30,323 bases of DNA from Pseudomonadota bacterium (GCA_023432855.1 JAEZEZ010000029.1:1-30323); one strand, 5' to 3'. Shown: positions 13,423-21,623, counted from the stretch's first letter. Program-made: numbers and translations. Notes: generated from the sequence alone by a model not told the origin.

Positions 13423-14932
13423 GGCCGGCGCGACGTCGCGGTCGCGCAAGCGGACGAGGGCTCGTCGGGGCAGCCGCCTCCGGGGCTCCGGCGAGGTCGT
13501 CATCATAGGCCCCCGGGTCGTCCGGCGCATGAAAGGCGCCGCTCTCCGCCGCGGAAACGAAGGGCGCGGAGGCTTCGTACTGGGCCGGCAGTTCCGGCAG
13601 GTCAGTGAGCACTCGCTCGCGCCGCTCGAACCGCGGATGCAGCAGCACGCCGCTCTCGGCCCAGGTCGACACCAGACGGGTCCAGTCGGCCTGGCCGTAG
13701 GCGAAGGCGCGGCCCTCGGGGTCGAGATCGGACCAGTCTGGCTCCTGGGCGGCGGCGGCTCCCCGCGCGACCCAGGCGCGGGCTTCATCGGCCTTGCCCT
13801 GGGCCCAGGCGGCCCGAGCGAACAGGCCGCACAGCCGCGCGGTCGGGGGTTCGTCCGCAAGGGCGGCGACGGCGGCCTTCAGGCCCGCGCTGTCGTGGGC
13901 CAGCAGGGCCTGTTCGACACCCAGGATGCGGCTCTCGCGATGGTTCGGGTTGCGCTCCATCAACTTGCGGAGCCTCTGGGCGCGCTCGCGCGGCGTCTCG
14001 TCCGTCCGCAGGTCGCGATAGCCCAGCCACAGCGCAGGATGCGGCGCCGCCGCCCAGGCCTGCTCGATGAGGTCTTCAGCCCGTCCGACCTTGCCCGCGT
14101 CGGCCAGCAGCCGGCCGGCCAGGACAGCGCCGGGCGCAAAGCCCGGCGACAGCTTCGCGGCCTTGGCGGCGTAATCGGCGGCCTGGTCTCGCAGCTTCGG
14201 ATCGGCGCTCTTTTCCAGGCTGGCGGCGGATGCGGCGAGCAAGGCGGCGCGGGCCCGCTCGGCGACCACCGGGGTGACGATCTTGCGGCTGAGCGCGCTT
14301 TCGACCAGGTCCAGCGCCTCGGCCCACTCGCCGGCCTCGAGCCGGGCTTCGAACAGGGCGCGCCAGGCCCAGCGCGCGGTCTTGGCCAGGTTGTAGGCGT
14401 CCTGGGCATGACGGGTGGCCGCCTCCCGGTCGCCCTGGGCCTCGGCCAGCAGCATGAGCCCCCGGTGCCCGGCCAGACGCATCTCGGGGAAGCCCAGCAT
14501 GGCGGCGTAGGCCGCCTGGGCCGCGGCGACGTCTCCGGCGGCCTCTGCCGCCTGGGCGGCCAGCACTCGCACCAGAGCGGGGGTCTCCTCGGCCACATCC
14601 GCGGCCTTCTGGGCGCAACGCCGGGCCTCCGCGCCCTCCCCGGCAGCCACGGCCAGAAAGCCGCGGGTCAGGGTTTCCATCCCCTGGCGTCGGCGGGTCT
14701 CGATGCGGGCCCTCGCAGACCGGCGGGGAGCCTCGGCGATCCACAGCACGAGGCGCCAGGTCGCGACCGCCAGCAGCGCGAGACCGCCGATCAGCACGGC
14801 GGCGGCCGCGGCGGTTGTGTCCAGGCGCCAGCCGAGCCAGACCAGACTCGCGCGTCCCGGTTCGCCGGCCATGGCCAGGGCGGTGACGAGCACCGCCAGC
14901 ACCGCCAGGAAGATCAGGGCGCCGCGGATCAC
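13397..14932 (-). CDS. hemY: HemY-like membrane TPR protein
   Basis: The 511-residue product has two N-terminal membrane spans (about residues 4-22 and 40-65) and then a long helical, Ala-rich region of TPR-like repeats, for example GFLAVAAGEGAEARRCAQKAADV, AYAAMLGFPEMRLAGHRGLMLLAEAQGDREAA and AHPALWLGYRDLR-type units. GFPEMRLAG.RGL.L.A...GD is typical of the HemY N-terminal family (COG3898). HemY proteins of this type sit in haem operons and are thought to scaffold late haem synthesis in the inner membrane; they are not the protoporphyrinogen oxidase also called HemY in Gram-positive bacteria. The C-terminal 60 residues are Pro/Ala-rich and acidic, probably unstructured. Its start overlaps the upstream stop (ATGA). 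Confidence 0.87.
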   Translation of the reverse strand: MIRGALIFLAVLAVLVTALAMAGEPGRASLVWLGWRLDTTAAAAAVLIGGLALLAVATWRLVLWIAEAPRRSARARIETRRRQGMETLTRGFLAVAAGEGAEARRCAQKAADVAEETPALVRVLAAQAAEAAGDVAAAQAAYAAMLGFPEMRLAGHRGLMLLAEAQGDREAATRHAQDAYNLAKTARWAWRALFEARLEAGEWAEALDLVESALSRKIVTPVVAERARAALLAASAASLEKSADPKLRDQAADYAAKAAKLSPGFAPGAVLAGRLLADAGKVGRAEDLIEQAWAAAPHPALWLGYRDLRTDETPRERAQRLRKLMERNPNHRESRILGVEQALLAHDSAGLKAAVAALADEPPTARLCGLFARAAWAQGKADEARAWVARGAAAAQEPDWSDLDPEGRAFAYGQADWTRLVSTWAESGVLLHPRFERRERVLTDLPELPAQYEASAPFVSAAESGAFHAPDDPGAYDDDLAGAPEAAAPTSPRPLARPRRRAGLGKDAGSV

Positions 14933-16557
14933 GGGGTCGTCTCCTCCTGGGAGCCGGCGAGGTCCCTCAGGGCGCCGGTCCGCAGGGCGGCGATACGACG
15001 CTCGATCTCGAGTCGACGCCCGGCCCGTTCGCGCCAGGCGGCGGTCGCCTCGCGGCCCCCTTCGGGCAGCGTTCCCAACTGCTGCAGGGCGCCTTCTATG
15101 TCGCCGTCGGCGACGCGGCGCTCCGCCCGCGCCAGGATGGCGTCGGAGGAAGCTCCGGTGACGTCGTCGACGCGCCGCACGGTGACCAGCGAGGCCAGGG
15201 CGGCGCCGAGCCGCGCAAGCACGCCCGCATTGGGCGCAGCCGCGCGTGAGGCCGCGGCGGCGCGTGCGGCGACGTCGGGGAATTCGGCCGCCAGCGCCGC
15301 GCGGGTCGGCGCTCCCGTCTCGGCCAGCGGACGCAGCCCGGCCAGGGCCTCGGATCCCGGGCTCAGGCGTTCGAGGGTCACGACCTCGGCCACGAAGGGC
15401 CGGGAGGTTGCGGCGGCGTCGGCGAGGGCCGCCGCGGCGACGGCGGCCGATGCCGCCCGGGCAGACCGCTGCTGCGCACGCTCAAGGCGGTCCAGACGCG
15501 CATTGATGGCCCCGGCGTCGGCGGTGGCGAAGCCGTAGGGCGAGGCCTGCAATGCGCGGCCCTCCGCGGCCGCCAGCGCGGTCTCGAGCTCGGCGATCCG
15601 CGCCCTGAGAACCTCCGGGCTCTCGGCCTGGGATTCGCCGATGGCCGCAGGCCGGGTCTCGGGAGCCTGACGCCGGACGGCGCCCGGCAGGAAGGCTGCG
15701 ACGAGCACGGCGGCGAGCAGCCCCGCGCCGAGGATCCCGAGCAGTCCCCAGGCCTTGCGATTGATCGGCCTGCGCGGCCGCGCGCCCGGCGGCGCGTGCG
15801 GCTCCGGAGCTTCGGCATCCGGCGGCCGTGAGGCGTCCTGAACGTCCATCTCGATCATGCGGGCGGGCTCGCTCGGCAGTTCGGCGAGCAGCTTAAGCAA
15901 TGCCGGTTCGTCAGGGAACGGCGCCGCGCGAACCTTTTCAAAGCGCGCCTGCCTGAGGGGCGCCGCCACCGCATCGGACAGGCACAGGTACCAGGCCCGC
16001 CCTTCCCGCCAGGGCGCGCAGACGGCGGCGATCCTGCGCGCCGCCTTCGACGAGTGCACCAGCACGGCGTCGAGACCGTCGTGGTCGAGGACCGCCAGCG
16101 CCTCGCTAGGGGCCCGCGCGACGGTTTCGTAGAGCGCCACCTGGCGGACGACCACGCCTGGCCCTGCTTCCGCCGGCAGGTCGCCCGCGAGATCCCGGCC
16201 GCCGGGATGCAGCACCACCGAGCCTTTCGGGAGGCCGGCCTCGGCGATCGTCCTTCCAAGCGCCTTGACGTCTCCGGCTGCCGAGACGACCGAAGCGAAC
16301 CCGGCCTGGCGCGCTGCCTCGGCGGTCGCGTCCCCCACTGCGAAGACGGGCAGGTCGCGCCGTGGCGTTCGGGTGATGAAGGCTTCCACGCCGTTTGCGC
16401 TGCTGAAGGCGAGCGCGGCGACATCGTCGACCTCCACCGCGGCCGGCAGCGGCTTGACGCGCATCACGGGGGAGACGAGGGGGCTGTGGCCCAGGTCCCG
16501 CAGGCGCTCGGCCGTCCGATCGGCTCCAGGGCTGGCGCGGGTGACCCAGATGCGCAT
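14929..16557 (-). CDS. hemD: Uroporphyrinogen-III synthase fused to a mitofilin/Mic60-like membrane domain
   Basis: The 542-residue product has two parts. Residues 1 to about 230 are a HemD domain: MRIWVTRASPGADRTAERLRDLGH, ALAFSSANGVEAF, VFAVGDATAEAARQAGF, LHPGGRDLAGDL and DAVLVHSSKAARRIA. It would close hydroxymethylbilane to uroporphyrinogen III in the cytoplasm. A Pro-rich linker follows, then one membrane span (about 270-295, WGLLGILGAGLLAAVLVAAFLPG), a coiled coil (about 310-345), and a C-terminal domain with PFVAEVVTLERLSP and ETGAPTRAALAAEFPDVAARA typical of COG4223/mitofilin (Mic60) proteins of alphaproteobacteria. HemD and Mic60 genes are usually neighbours; here no stop separates them. 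Internal Met234 or Met237 could allow separate production of the Mic60 part. A sequencing error removing a stop is the alternative. Confidence 0.88.
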   Translation of the reverse strand: MRIWVTRASPGADRTAERLRDLGHSPLVSPVMRVKPLPAAVEVDDVAALAFSSANGVEAFITRTPRRDLPVFAVGDATAEAARQAGFASVVSAAGDVKALGRTIAEAGLPKGSVVLHPGGRDLAGDLPAEAGPGVVVRQVALYETVARAPSEALAVLDHDGLDAVLVHSSKAARRIAAVCAPWREGRAWYLCLSDAVAAPLRQARFEKVRAAPFPDEPALLKLLAELPSEPARMIEMDVQDASRPPDAEAPEPHAPPGARPRRPINRKAWGLLGILGAGLLAAVLVAAFLPGAVRRQAPETRPAAIGESQAESPEVLRARIAELETALAAAEGRALQASPYGFATADAGAINARLDRLERAQQRSARAASAAVAAAALADAAATSRPFVAEVVTLERLSPGSEALAGLRPLAETGAPTRAALAAEFPDVAARAAAASRAAAPNAGVLARLGAALASLVTVRRVDDVTGASSDAILARAERRVADGDIEGALQQLGTLPEGGREATAAWRERAGRRLEIERRIAALRTGALRDLAGSQEETTP

Positions 16558-17501
16558 CAGGCCACCAGCAGCCGGTCGCCGGCCTCCGCGCGGACTTCGC
16601 CCCCGAGCCGTAGACCCAGCTGGAAGGCCTGGGCCTCGCTGTCGCCGGTGTCGAGCCTGACCTCCCCGGCGCTGCGCCAGCGCTCGCGGCCGTCGGCGGA
16701 CAGGGCTTCAACCGTCAGGGCGAGAGTATCGTCCGAAACCTCGGCGAAGGCCCCAACCGCAGTGCGGCACGAGGCCTCGAGCGCCGACAGGGCGCCCCGC
16801 TCGGCCGCCACGCGCACAGCGGTCGGCGTGTGATGCAGGGCCTGAAGCCAGGCTGCGCCGGCGTCCTCGGTTCGAGACTGTATGGCCAGAGCGCCCTGGC
16901 CTGGAGCAGGCGGATTCGAGCGGGGGTCGATGCTGCTGCGAATGACCTGAGGCATGCCCATGCGGATCAGCCCTGCGGAAGCCAGCAGTATGGCGTCGAA
17001 ATCGCCCGCCTCCAGCCGCCGCAGGCGCGTGTCCACGTTGCCGCGCAGCATCTCGACCTGGAGGTCCGGCCGCGAGGCCAGCGACTGGGCCTGGCGGCGC
17101 AGGCTGGCCGTGCCCAGCCGGGCGCCCTGGGGCAGGTCGTGCAACTGCTCCCACTTCAGGCTGACGAAGGCGTCGCTCGGATCCTCGCGCTCCGGGACGG
17201 CGGCGATGGAAAGTCCTTTGGGCGTCTCGGCCGGGACATCCTTCATGGAATGGATGGCGAGATCGATGCGTCCGTCGAGCAGCGCCTCCTCGATCTCCTT
17301 GGTGAACAGCGCCTTCCCGCCCGCCTCGATCAGCCGTCGGTCTTGAATCCGGTCGCCGGTGGTGGTGATCAGCACGAGGGGAGCAACCTCGTCGGGCCGG
17401 TCCGGATGGCCCAGGGCGGCGGCGATCTTCGCCTGCATCATGCGCGACTGGGCCTGGGCGAGCCGCGAAGCTCGGGTGCCGATCTTTACGGGCTGTTGCA
17501 C
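16557..17501 (-). CDS. hemC: Hydroxymethylbilane synthase (porphobilinogen deaminase)
   Basis: The 314-residue enzyme joins four porphobilinogen units into hydroxymethylbilane, the substrate of HemD encoded next. Visible signatures are IGTRASRLAQAQ at the N-terminus, TTTGDRIQDRRL, GGKALFTKEIEEALLDGRIDLAIHSMKDVP, GTASLRRQAQ and RGNVDTRL. The Cys that holds the dipyrromethane cofactor is Cys245 in LEASCRTAVG. I choose GTG 17501 (VQQPVKIGTRAS) because the family begins just before KIGTR; an in-frame start at 17567 would run to within two bases of the divergent tsaD gene and adds a non-homologous basic peptide. The stop overlaps the hemD start by one base. Confidence 0.95.
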   Translation of the reverse strand: MQQPVKIGTRASRLAQAQSRMMQAKIAAALGHPDRPDEVAPLVLITTTGDRIQDRRLIEAGGKALFTKEIEEALLDGRIDLAIHSMKDVPAETPKGLSIAAVPEREDPSDAFVSLKWEQLHDLPQGARLGTASLRRQAQSLASRPDLQVEMLRGNVDTRLRRLEAGDFDAILLASAGLIRMGMPQVIRSSIDPRSNPPAPGQGALAIQSRTEDAGAAWLQALHHTPTAVRVAAERGALSALEASCRTAVGAFAEVSDDTLALTVEALSADGRERWRSAGEVRLDTGDSEAQAFQLGLRLGGEVRAEAGDRLLVA

Positions 17502-17569
17502 TGGGGTCTGGCTGTGGCTACCTCGGTCGGACTTCAAGCGGTTACAGGAGCGCGGCGCCCGCCGCAACG

Positions 17570-18655
17570 ATGGCTTCCCTCACGGTCCTCGGCATCGAGA
17601 CGAGCTGCGACGAAACGGCCGCGGCCGTGGTGCGCCGGCATGCGGACGGCCGCGCCGAGGTCCTCTCTTCCGTGGTGGCCAGCCAGATCGAGGCGCACAA
17701 GCCGTTCGGTGGGGTTGTGCCCGAAATCGCGGCTCGGGCGCACGTCGAGATCGTCGACGCGATCGCGGGTCGGGCGATGTCCGAGGCGGGCATCGGATTC
17801 GAGGCGCTGGACGGGGTCGCGGCGACGGCCGGGCCGGGCCTCGTGGGCGGGGTGATGGTGGGGCTGAGTTTCGGCAAGGCCGTCGCCCTGGCCCGCAACC
17901 TGCCGCTGATCGCCGTGAATCACCTGGAGGGGCATGCCGTCTCGGCCAGGCTGGCCGCCAGCGCACCCTATCCGTTCCTGCTTCTGCTGGTTTCCGGCGG
18001 CCACTGCCAGCTGCTGGCCGTCGAGGGCGTCGGCGCCTGCCGCCGGCTGGGCTCGACCATCGACGATGCGGCCGGCGAGGCGTTCGACAAGATCGCCAAG
18101 GCGCTGGGCCTCGGCTATCCCGGCGGTCCTGCGCTGGAGAGGCTGGCCGAACCCGGGGATCCCGAGCGGTTCGTCCTTCCCCGGGCGCTGCTGGGGCGCA
18201 AGGACTGCGACTTCTCGTTTTCGGGGCTCAAGACCGCCGCCGCCCGCATCGCCGAAGCCCAGGTCCACACCGATCAGGATCGCGCCGACCTCGCCGCCGC
18301 GGTGCAGGCGTCGATCGCCCGTCAGCTGGCGGAGCGGTCGGACCGGGCTATGGCGGCCTATGCACAGGAGCATGGCCACCGGCTGTTCGTCGTCGCCGGC
18401 GGGGTGGCGGCCAATCGCACGATACGCGCCGTGCTCGAGCAGACCGCCGCGGCGCGCGGGTTCGCGTTCCTCGCCCCGCCGATGGCCTACTGCACGGACA
18501 ACGCGGCCATGATCGCACTCGCGGGCGCCGAACGGCTGGCGGCGGGGATGACCTCGGCCCTCGACGCCGCGGCGCGCCCGCGCTGGCCGCTCGACGAGGC
18601 CTCGGCCCTGGCCGACCCGACCCACAAGCCCGGCCGCAAGGGAGCCAAGGCGTGA
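17570..18655 (+). CDS. tsaD: tRNA N6-threonylcarbamoyladenosine transferase TsaD
   Basis: The 361-residue product has the full Kae1/TsaD pattern: VLGIETSCDETAAAVV, FGGVVPEIAARAHVE, the iron-binding His pair in VNHLEGH (His118, His122), LLVSGGHCQL, DDAAGEAFDKIAKALGLGYPGGP, FSFSGLKTA and VVAGGVAANRTIR. It transfers threonylcarbamoyl to A37 of tRNAs reading ANN codons, with TsaB and TsaE, which are not in this window. The start ATG lies 68 bases from the divergent hemC start, so both promoters must fit into that short gap. The stop overlaps the GTG start of gpsA (GTGA). Confidence 0.97.
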   Translation: MASLTVLGIETSCDETAAAVVRRHADGRAEVLSSVVASQIEAHKPFGGVVPEIAARAHVEIVDAIAGRAMSEAGIGFEALDGVAATAGPGLVGGVMVGLSFGKAVALARNLPLIAVNHLEGHAVSARLAASAPYPFLLLLVSGGHCQLLAVEGVGACRRLGSTIDDAAGEAFDKIAKALGLGYPGGPALERLAEPGDPERFVLPRALLGRKDCDFSFSGLKTAAARIAEAQVHTDQDRADLAAAVQASIARQLAERSDRAMAAYAQEHGHRLFVVAGGVAANRTIRAVLEQTAAARGFAFLAPPMAYCTDNAAMIALAGAERLAAGMTSALDAAARPRWPLDEASALADPTHKPGRKGAKA

Positions 18656-19650
18656 CCAACTATTCGTCAGCGGGGGTGATCGGCGCCGGCGCCTGGGGCA
18701 CCGCGCTCGCCCAGGTCTGCGCCCGCGCGGGGCTGAGGACCACGCTGTGGGCGCGTGAACCCGAGGTCGTCGAGGCCATTGCCCAGCGTCGCGAGAACAC
18801 CCTGTTCCTGCCGGGCGTCACGCTTGAAGACGCCGTTGCAGTGACGGGCGACCTCGCCGATCTCGCCGGCGCCGATCTCATCCTGGCCGTGCCGCCGGCC
18901 CAGCACATGCGCTCGACGCTTGCCGCCTTCGCCACCCATGCGCGGGACGGCGTTCCTGTGATCCTCTGCTCCAAGGGCGTCGAGCGCGGCTCGCTCAAGC
19001 TGATGAACGACGTGCTGGCCGAGACCCTGCCCGGCGCAGCGCCTGCGGTGCTCTCGGGCCCGAGTTTCGCGGGCGAGGTGGCGCGGGGGCTGCCGACGGC
19101 GGTGACCCTGGCCTGCCCCGACGTGGACATGGGCCACGCCCTGGCGGCGGCGATCGCGATTCCGACGTTCAGGCCGTACGTCGTCGACGACATGGTCGGC
19201 GCCGAGACCGGCGGCGCCTTGAAGAACGTGCTCGCCATCGCCTGCGGCATTTCCGAAGGCCGCGAACTCGGCCGCAGCGCCCACGCGGCCCTGATCACCC
19301 GGGGGTTCGCAGAGATGACCCGCGTCGCCGCGGCGCTGGGGGCCCGGCCAGACACGGTGAACGGACTGTGCGGCCTGGGCGATCTCGTCCTCACCTGTTC
19401 CAGTCCTCAGTCGCGCAACATGAGCGTGGGCCTGGCCCTGGGTCGCGGCCAGACTCTGGCCGAGGCGCTGTCTGGCAAGCTCTCGGTCGCCGAAGGGGTG
19501 GAAAGTGCGCCGGCCGTCCGCGAACTGTCCGCCCGGCTGGGCGTGGAGACCCCGATCTGCGAGGTCGTGGCCGCCATCCTGGCCGGGGAGCTCGACGTCG
19601 ACGAAGCGCTGAACGCCCTGTTGTCCCGGCCCCTCAAGAGCGAGCGATGA
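18652..19650 (+). CDS. gpsA: NAD(P)H-dependent glycerol-3-phosphate dehydrogenase
   Basis: The 332-residue product starts at GTG 18652, overlapping the tsaD stop. It has the Rossmann motif GVIGAGAWGTALAQ (Gly11, Gly13, Gly16), LAVPPAQHM, LCSKGVE, the LSGPSFAGEVARGLPTAV signature, the catalytic Lys in GGALKNVLAIACGISEG, and NGLCGLGDLVLTC.SP.SRN near the C-terminus. It reduces dihydroxyacetone phosphate to sn-glycerol 3-phosphate for phospholipid synthesis. Length is normal. The tight tsaD-gpsA coupling is common in alphaproteobacteria. Confidence 0.97.
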   Translation: MTNYSSAGVIGAGAWGTALAQVCARAGLRTTLWAREPEVVEAIAQRRENTLFLPGVTLEDAVAVTGDLADLAGADLILAVPPAQHMRSTLAAFATHARDGVPVILCSKGVERGSLKLMNDVLAETLPGAAPAVLSGPSFAGEVARGLPTAVTLACPDVDMGHALAAAIAIPTFRPYVVDDMVGAETGGALKNVLAIACGISEGRELGRSAHAALITRGFAEMTRVAAALGARPDTVNGLCGLGDLVLTCSSPQSRNMSVGLALGRGQTLAEALSGKLSVAEGVESAPAVRELSARLGVETPICEVVAAILAGELDVDEALNALLSRPLKSER

Positions 19651-19687
19651 GGGCGCATTTTGTCATGAGCGCTCCAGGGGCGTTGCA

Positions 19688-20098
19688 GTGAGCGGCATGG
19701 ACGACGCGGGCGCCGAGGCTCCCGAGGCCGTGGAGGAAGAGGTCCGGCCCCGGGTCTGGACTACCCCGCCGAACGTCCCCCTGTGCGCCGTCGACACGAT
19801 CCCCGATCCGGGCGCGCGCAACTTCGTGCTGCAGATCGGCGTCGCCTACTTCCACGGCTTCGTCGTGCGCAAGGATGGCGAGGTCGCCGGCTACGTGGAC
19901 CGCTGTCCGCACATGGGCGTGCCCCTGGCCCAGCAGATCGACGGCTACCTGACCTCGGACGCTTCCCTGATCATGTGCTCATGGCACGGCGCCCTGTTCC
20001 GGATCGAGGACGGGACGTGCGTCGGCGGTCCCTGCGTCGGTCGCCGGCTTGACCCCTGGCCGGTGGAGGTCCGCGACGGCATTCTCCGCACGGCCTGA
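19688..20098 (+). CDS. Rieske [2Fe-2S] ferredoxin-like protein
   Basis: The 136-residue product contains one Rieske domain with ligands Cys73 and His75 (RCPHMGVPL) and Cys97 and His100 (MCSWHGALF), followed by GRRLDPWPVEV. It has no signal peptide and no membrane span, so it is a soluble cytoplasmic electron carrier or small oxygenase-type ferredoxin; the partner is unknown. The likely start is GTG 19688 with AGGGG eight bases upstream; ATG 19697 is an alternative. It follows gpsA by 37 bases and may share its transcript. A perfect palindrome CCTGAGGCCTCAGG spans its stop and the 3' end of the convergent gene. Confidence 0.93.
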   Translation: MSGMDDAGAEAPEAVEEEVRPRVWTTPPNVPLCAVDTIPDPGARNFVLQIGVAYFHGFVVRKDGEVAGYVDRCPHMGVPLAQQIDGYLTSDASLIMCSWHGALFRIEDGTCVGGPCVGRRLDPWPVEVRDGILRTA

Positions 20099-20102
20099 GG
20101 CC

Positions 20103-20525
20103 TCAGGGCTGGACCCGGATCTCTTCGGCGAAGTCCGGCACCGGCGGCCGTGGCGCGCGCAGGCGTGACAGGCCCTCGGACATGCACTGGGACTCCGGCG
20201 TCCGCTGGTGGGCGAAGACGCCATCGACCACGCCCTCGGCGTCGAAGCTGACCACGATCACGAAGGGCTCCCAACGGGCGCCCGATGCGGGTCCGACGCA
20301 GCCCCGGAGGATTTCGAACATGGCCTGATTGAGCGCCGGGCCGAACACCTCCTCGCGATAACGGTCGGCCTGGCCGTGCCCTTCGTACCGCTGGGCGCGG
20401 TCGAACGCCTGCTGGTAGGCGGGGCCGCCGAAGACGATCGGCGCGCCGGGCGCGAGGCCGGGCTCGTCGCTCTCTTCCTGGGGAGCGGCGATGGCGACGA
20501 GGGCCATCAGGAGGGCAGGGGACAT
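20103..20525 (-). CDS. Exported small protein of unknown function
   Basis: The 140-residue product begins MSPALLMALVAIAAPQEE, a short signal peptide. The mature part has VFGGPAYQQAFDRAQRYEGHGQADRYREEVFGPAL, two cysteines (ILRGCVG, ESQCMSE) that could form a disulfide, and a C-terminal segment with PFVIVVSFDAEGVVDG, a beta-strand pair. I recognise no family. A perfect hairpin with a TTTT tail ends two bases before its ATG, so if that hairpin terminates transcription the gene needs a promoter inside the hairpin or relies on read-through. An internal Met at residue 7 is an alternative start but would damage the signal peptide. Confidence 0.65.
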   Translation of the reverse strand: MSPALLMALVAIAAPQEESDEPGLAPGAPIVFGGPAYQQAFDRAQRYEGHGQADRYREEVFGPALNQAMFEILRGCVGPASGARWEPFVIVVSFDAEGVVDGVFAHQRTPESQCMSEGLSRLRAPRPPVPDFAEEIRVQP

Positions 20526-20526
20526 G

Positions 20527-20557
20527 CAAAACGGTCCGGAATGAGATTCCGGACCGT
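20527..20557 (-). terminator. Perfect 12-bp hairpin with short T-run
   Basis: ACGGTCCGGAAT (20531-20542) and ATTCCGGACCGT (20546-20557) are exact reverse complements around a 3-base loop. Read on the minus strand it is followed by TTTT, as in an intrinsic terminator, and it lies 21 bases after the stop of the 57-residue gene at 20579-20752. Because the next minus-strand ATG (20525) comes two bases after the T-run, it could instead be an attenuator or an operator. Confidence 0.65.
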
Positions 20558-20578
20558 CTCACAAACCACCGCCGGGCT

Positions 20579-20752
20579 CTAGGCGGAAAGCAGTCCCGGC
20601 GCCGCCTGGCGACGCAGGCTCGCAACCGCCTCGGCGACCGGCGTGCGCGCCGGCGGGGTGGACGCCGCGTAGTTCGCCGCCCGTTCGGTCCACGACGCAA
20701 AAGTCCTGGGTTCGGCTGGCCGCCGCGACCCGTCTCTAGCCAGTTCCGTCAT
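20579..20752 (-). CDS. 57-residue protein of unknown function
   Basis: The product starts MTELARDGSRRPAEPRTFAS and continues WTERAANYAASTPPARTPVAEAVASLRRQ. The ATG is preceded by a perfect AGGAGG eight bases away, the best ribosome site in this part of the window, and the gene is closed by a strong hairpin, so it looks like a real free-standing gene. It is hydrophilic, without signal peptide or membrane span, and probably helical in the C-terminal half. I recognise no family. Confidence 0.6.
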   Translation of the reverse strand: MTELARDGSRRPAEPRTFASWTERAANYAASTPPARTPVAEAVASLRRQAAPGLLSA

Positions 20753-20839
20753 GACGCCTCCTGCCAAGGTGTGGGTAGCTGCGCAGTCAACGATGGAGCC
20801 GGTGCGAAAGGTCCCGGCTTCCGCAAAAATTTCTGGTGC

Positions 20840-21589
20840 TTAGGGCTGGATCTCGGCGGAGAAGGCCGCCACGTCGGCGAGCAGGGCCGGAACGGCCGCG
20901 TCGATGAGCTGGCGTCCCTTTTCCGGCGACGCCGCCAGGGGGTCGGACCCGATGCGTCCGTCCGGGAAGCGGGCGCGGAAATCGAGCGCGTCACGGATCG
21001 GCCCGGTCGGCGCGATGCGCGGCTCCAGCGGCGGGGATGTCTTAATCCGGTCGGGATAGGCGGCCTGGGTGACCGCGATTTCCGACGGCGTTGCGTGGCT
21101 TCCATGGCCTTCGGGGAAGAGCTTGAAGGCAAGCTTGTTCACCCCCGGCAGGTCCCACCAGTTCATCAGCTTCAGGGCGAAAGGCGCACGCTCCTCGGCG
21201 AACGACCACTCGGCGTAGATCTCGCTGAAGGCGGCCTCGATGGACGAGACGTTGCCGCCGTGGCCGTTGAGAAAATAGAGCCGTTCGAACCCGGCGCGGG
21301 TCAGGGAGGAGACCCAGTCGGAGATCGCCGCCTGGAAGGTCGAGGGGCGAAGGGAGATGGTGCCGGGAAAAGCCAGATGATGCTGGGCCATGCCGATGTT
21401 GAACGTCGGGGCCACCAGCAGCTCGCCGGCCTTTTCCGCCTCGTGGGCGATGATCTCAGGGCACAGCCAGTCGGTGCCCAGCAGGCCCGTCGGCCCGTGC
21501 TGCTCGTTCGATCCAATGGGGATGACCACCGTCTTCGACCGGGTGAGCCACTGTTCGATCTCGGTCCAGGTCGACAAAGCCAGAAGCAT
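20840..21589 (-). CDS. Creatininase-family amidohydrolase
   Basis: The 249-residue product carries the creatininase metal-site pattern: IPIGSNEQHGPTGLLGTDWL (Glu29, His31, Asp40), YFLNGHGGNVSSIEAAF (His110) and a late Glu in SHATPSE (Glu170). The family comprises cytoplasmic zinc or manganese amide hydrolases acting on creatinine, formamidopyrimidines or peptide substrates; which applies cannot be told. The start at 21589 is preceded by AAGGA and family similarity starts right there (LSTWTEIEQWL). Two upstream in-frame ATGs would add a Pro-rich tail without homology. It diverges from acs with 119 bases between starts; the gap contains a hairpin (GGCCGG-TTTGGT-CCGGCC). Confidence 0.9.
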   Translation of the reverse strand: MLLALSTWTEIEQWLTRSKTVVIPIGSNEQHGPTGLLGTDWLCPEIIAHEAEKAGELLVAPTFNIGMAQHHLAFPGTISLRPSTFQAAISDWVSSLTRAGFERLYFLNGHGGNVSSIEAAFSEIYAEWSFAEERAPFALKLMNWWDLPGVNKLAFKLFPEGHGSHATPSEIAVTQAAYPDRIKTSPPLEPRIAPTGPIRDALDFRARFPDGRIGSDPLAASPEKGRQLIDAAVPALLADVAAFSAEIQP

Positions 21590-21605
21590 GCGCGAAATCC
21601 TTGGG

Positions 21606-21623
21606 GGCCGGTTTGGTCCGGCC
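21606..21623. other. Short hairpin in the divergent creatininase/acs gap
   Basis: GGCCGG and CCGGCC are perfect 6-base arms with a 6-base loop TTTGGT, located 17 bases upstream of the creatininase ATG and 86 bases upstream of acs. It may be an operator or a leader structure; function is not shown by the sequence. Confidence 0.3.

Noticed and set aside
13397..14932. Protoporphyrinogen oxidase (the Gram-positive HemY)
   Set aside because: There is no FAD-binding GxGxxG motif; the protein has two membrane spans and TPR-like repeats, which is the other family bearing the name HemY.
13379..15538. 719-codon plus-strand frame opposite the HemY-like and HemD-Mic60 genes
   Set aside because: It is antisense to two genes with domain support and reads as Gly/Gln/Arg-rich low-complexity sequence.
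17502..17569. Sigma70 promoter candidates in the hemC/tsaD gap (for example TTGCAC-N17-TACCTC)
   Set aside because: The -10 matches are poor on both strands; I cannot choose one.
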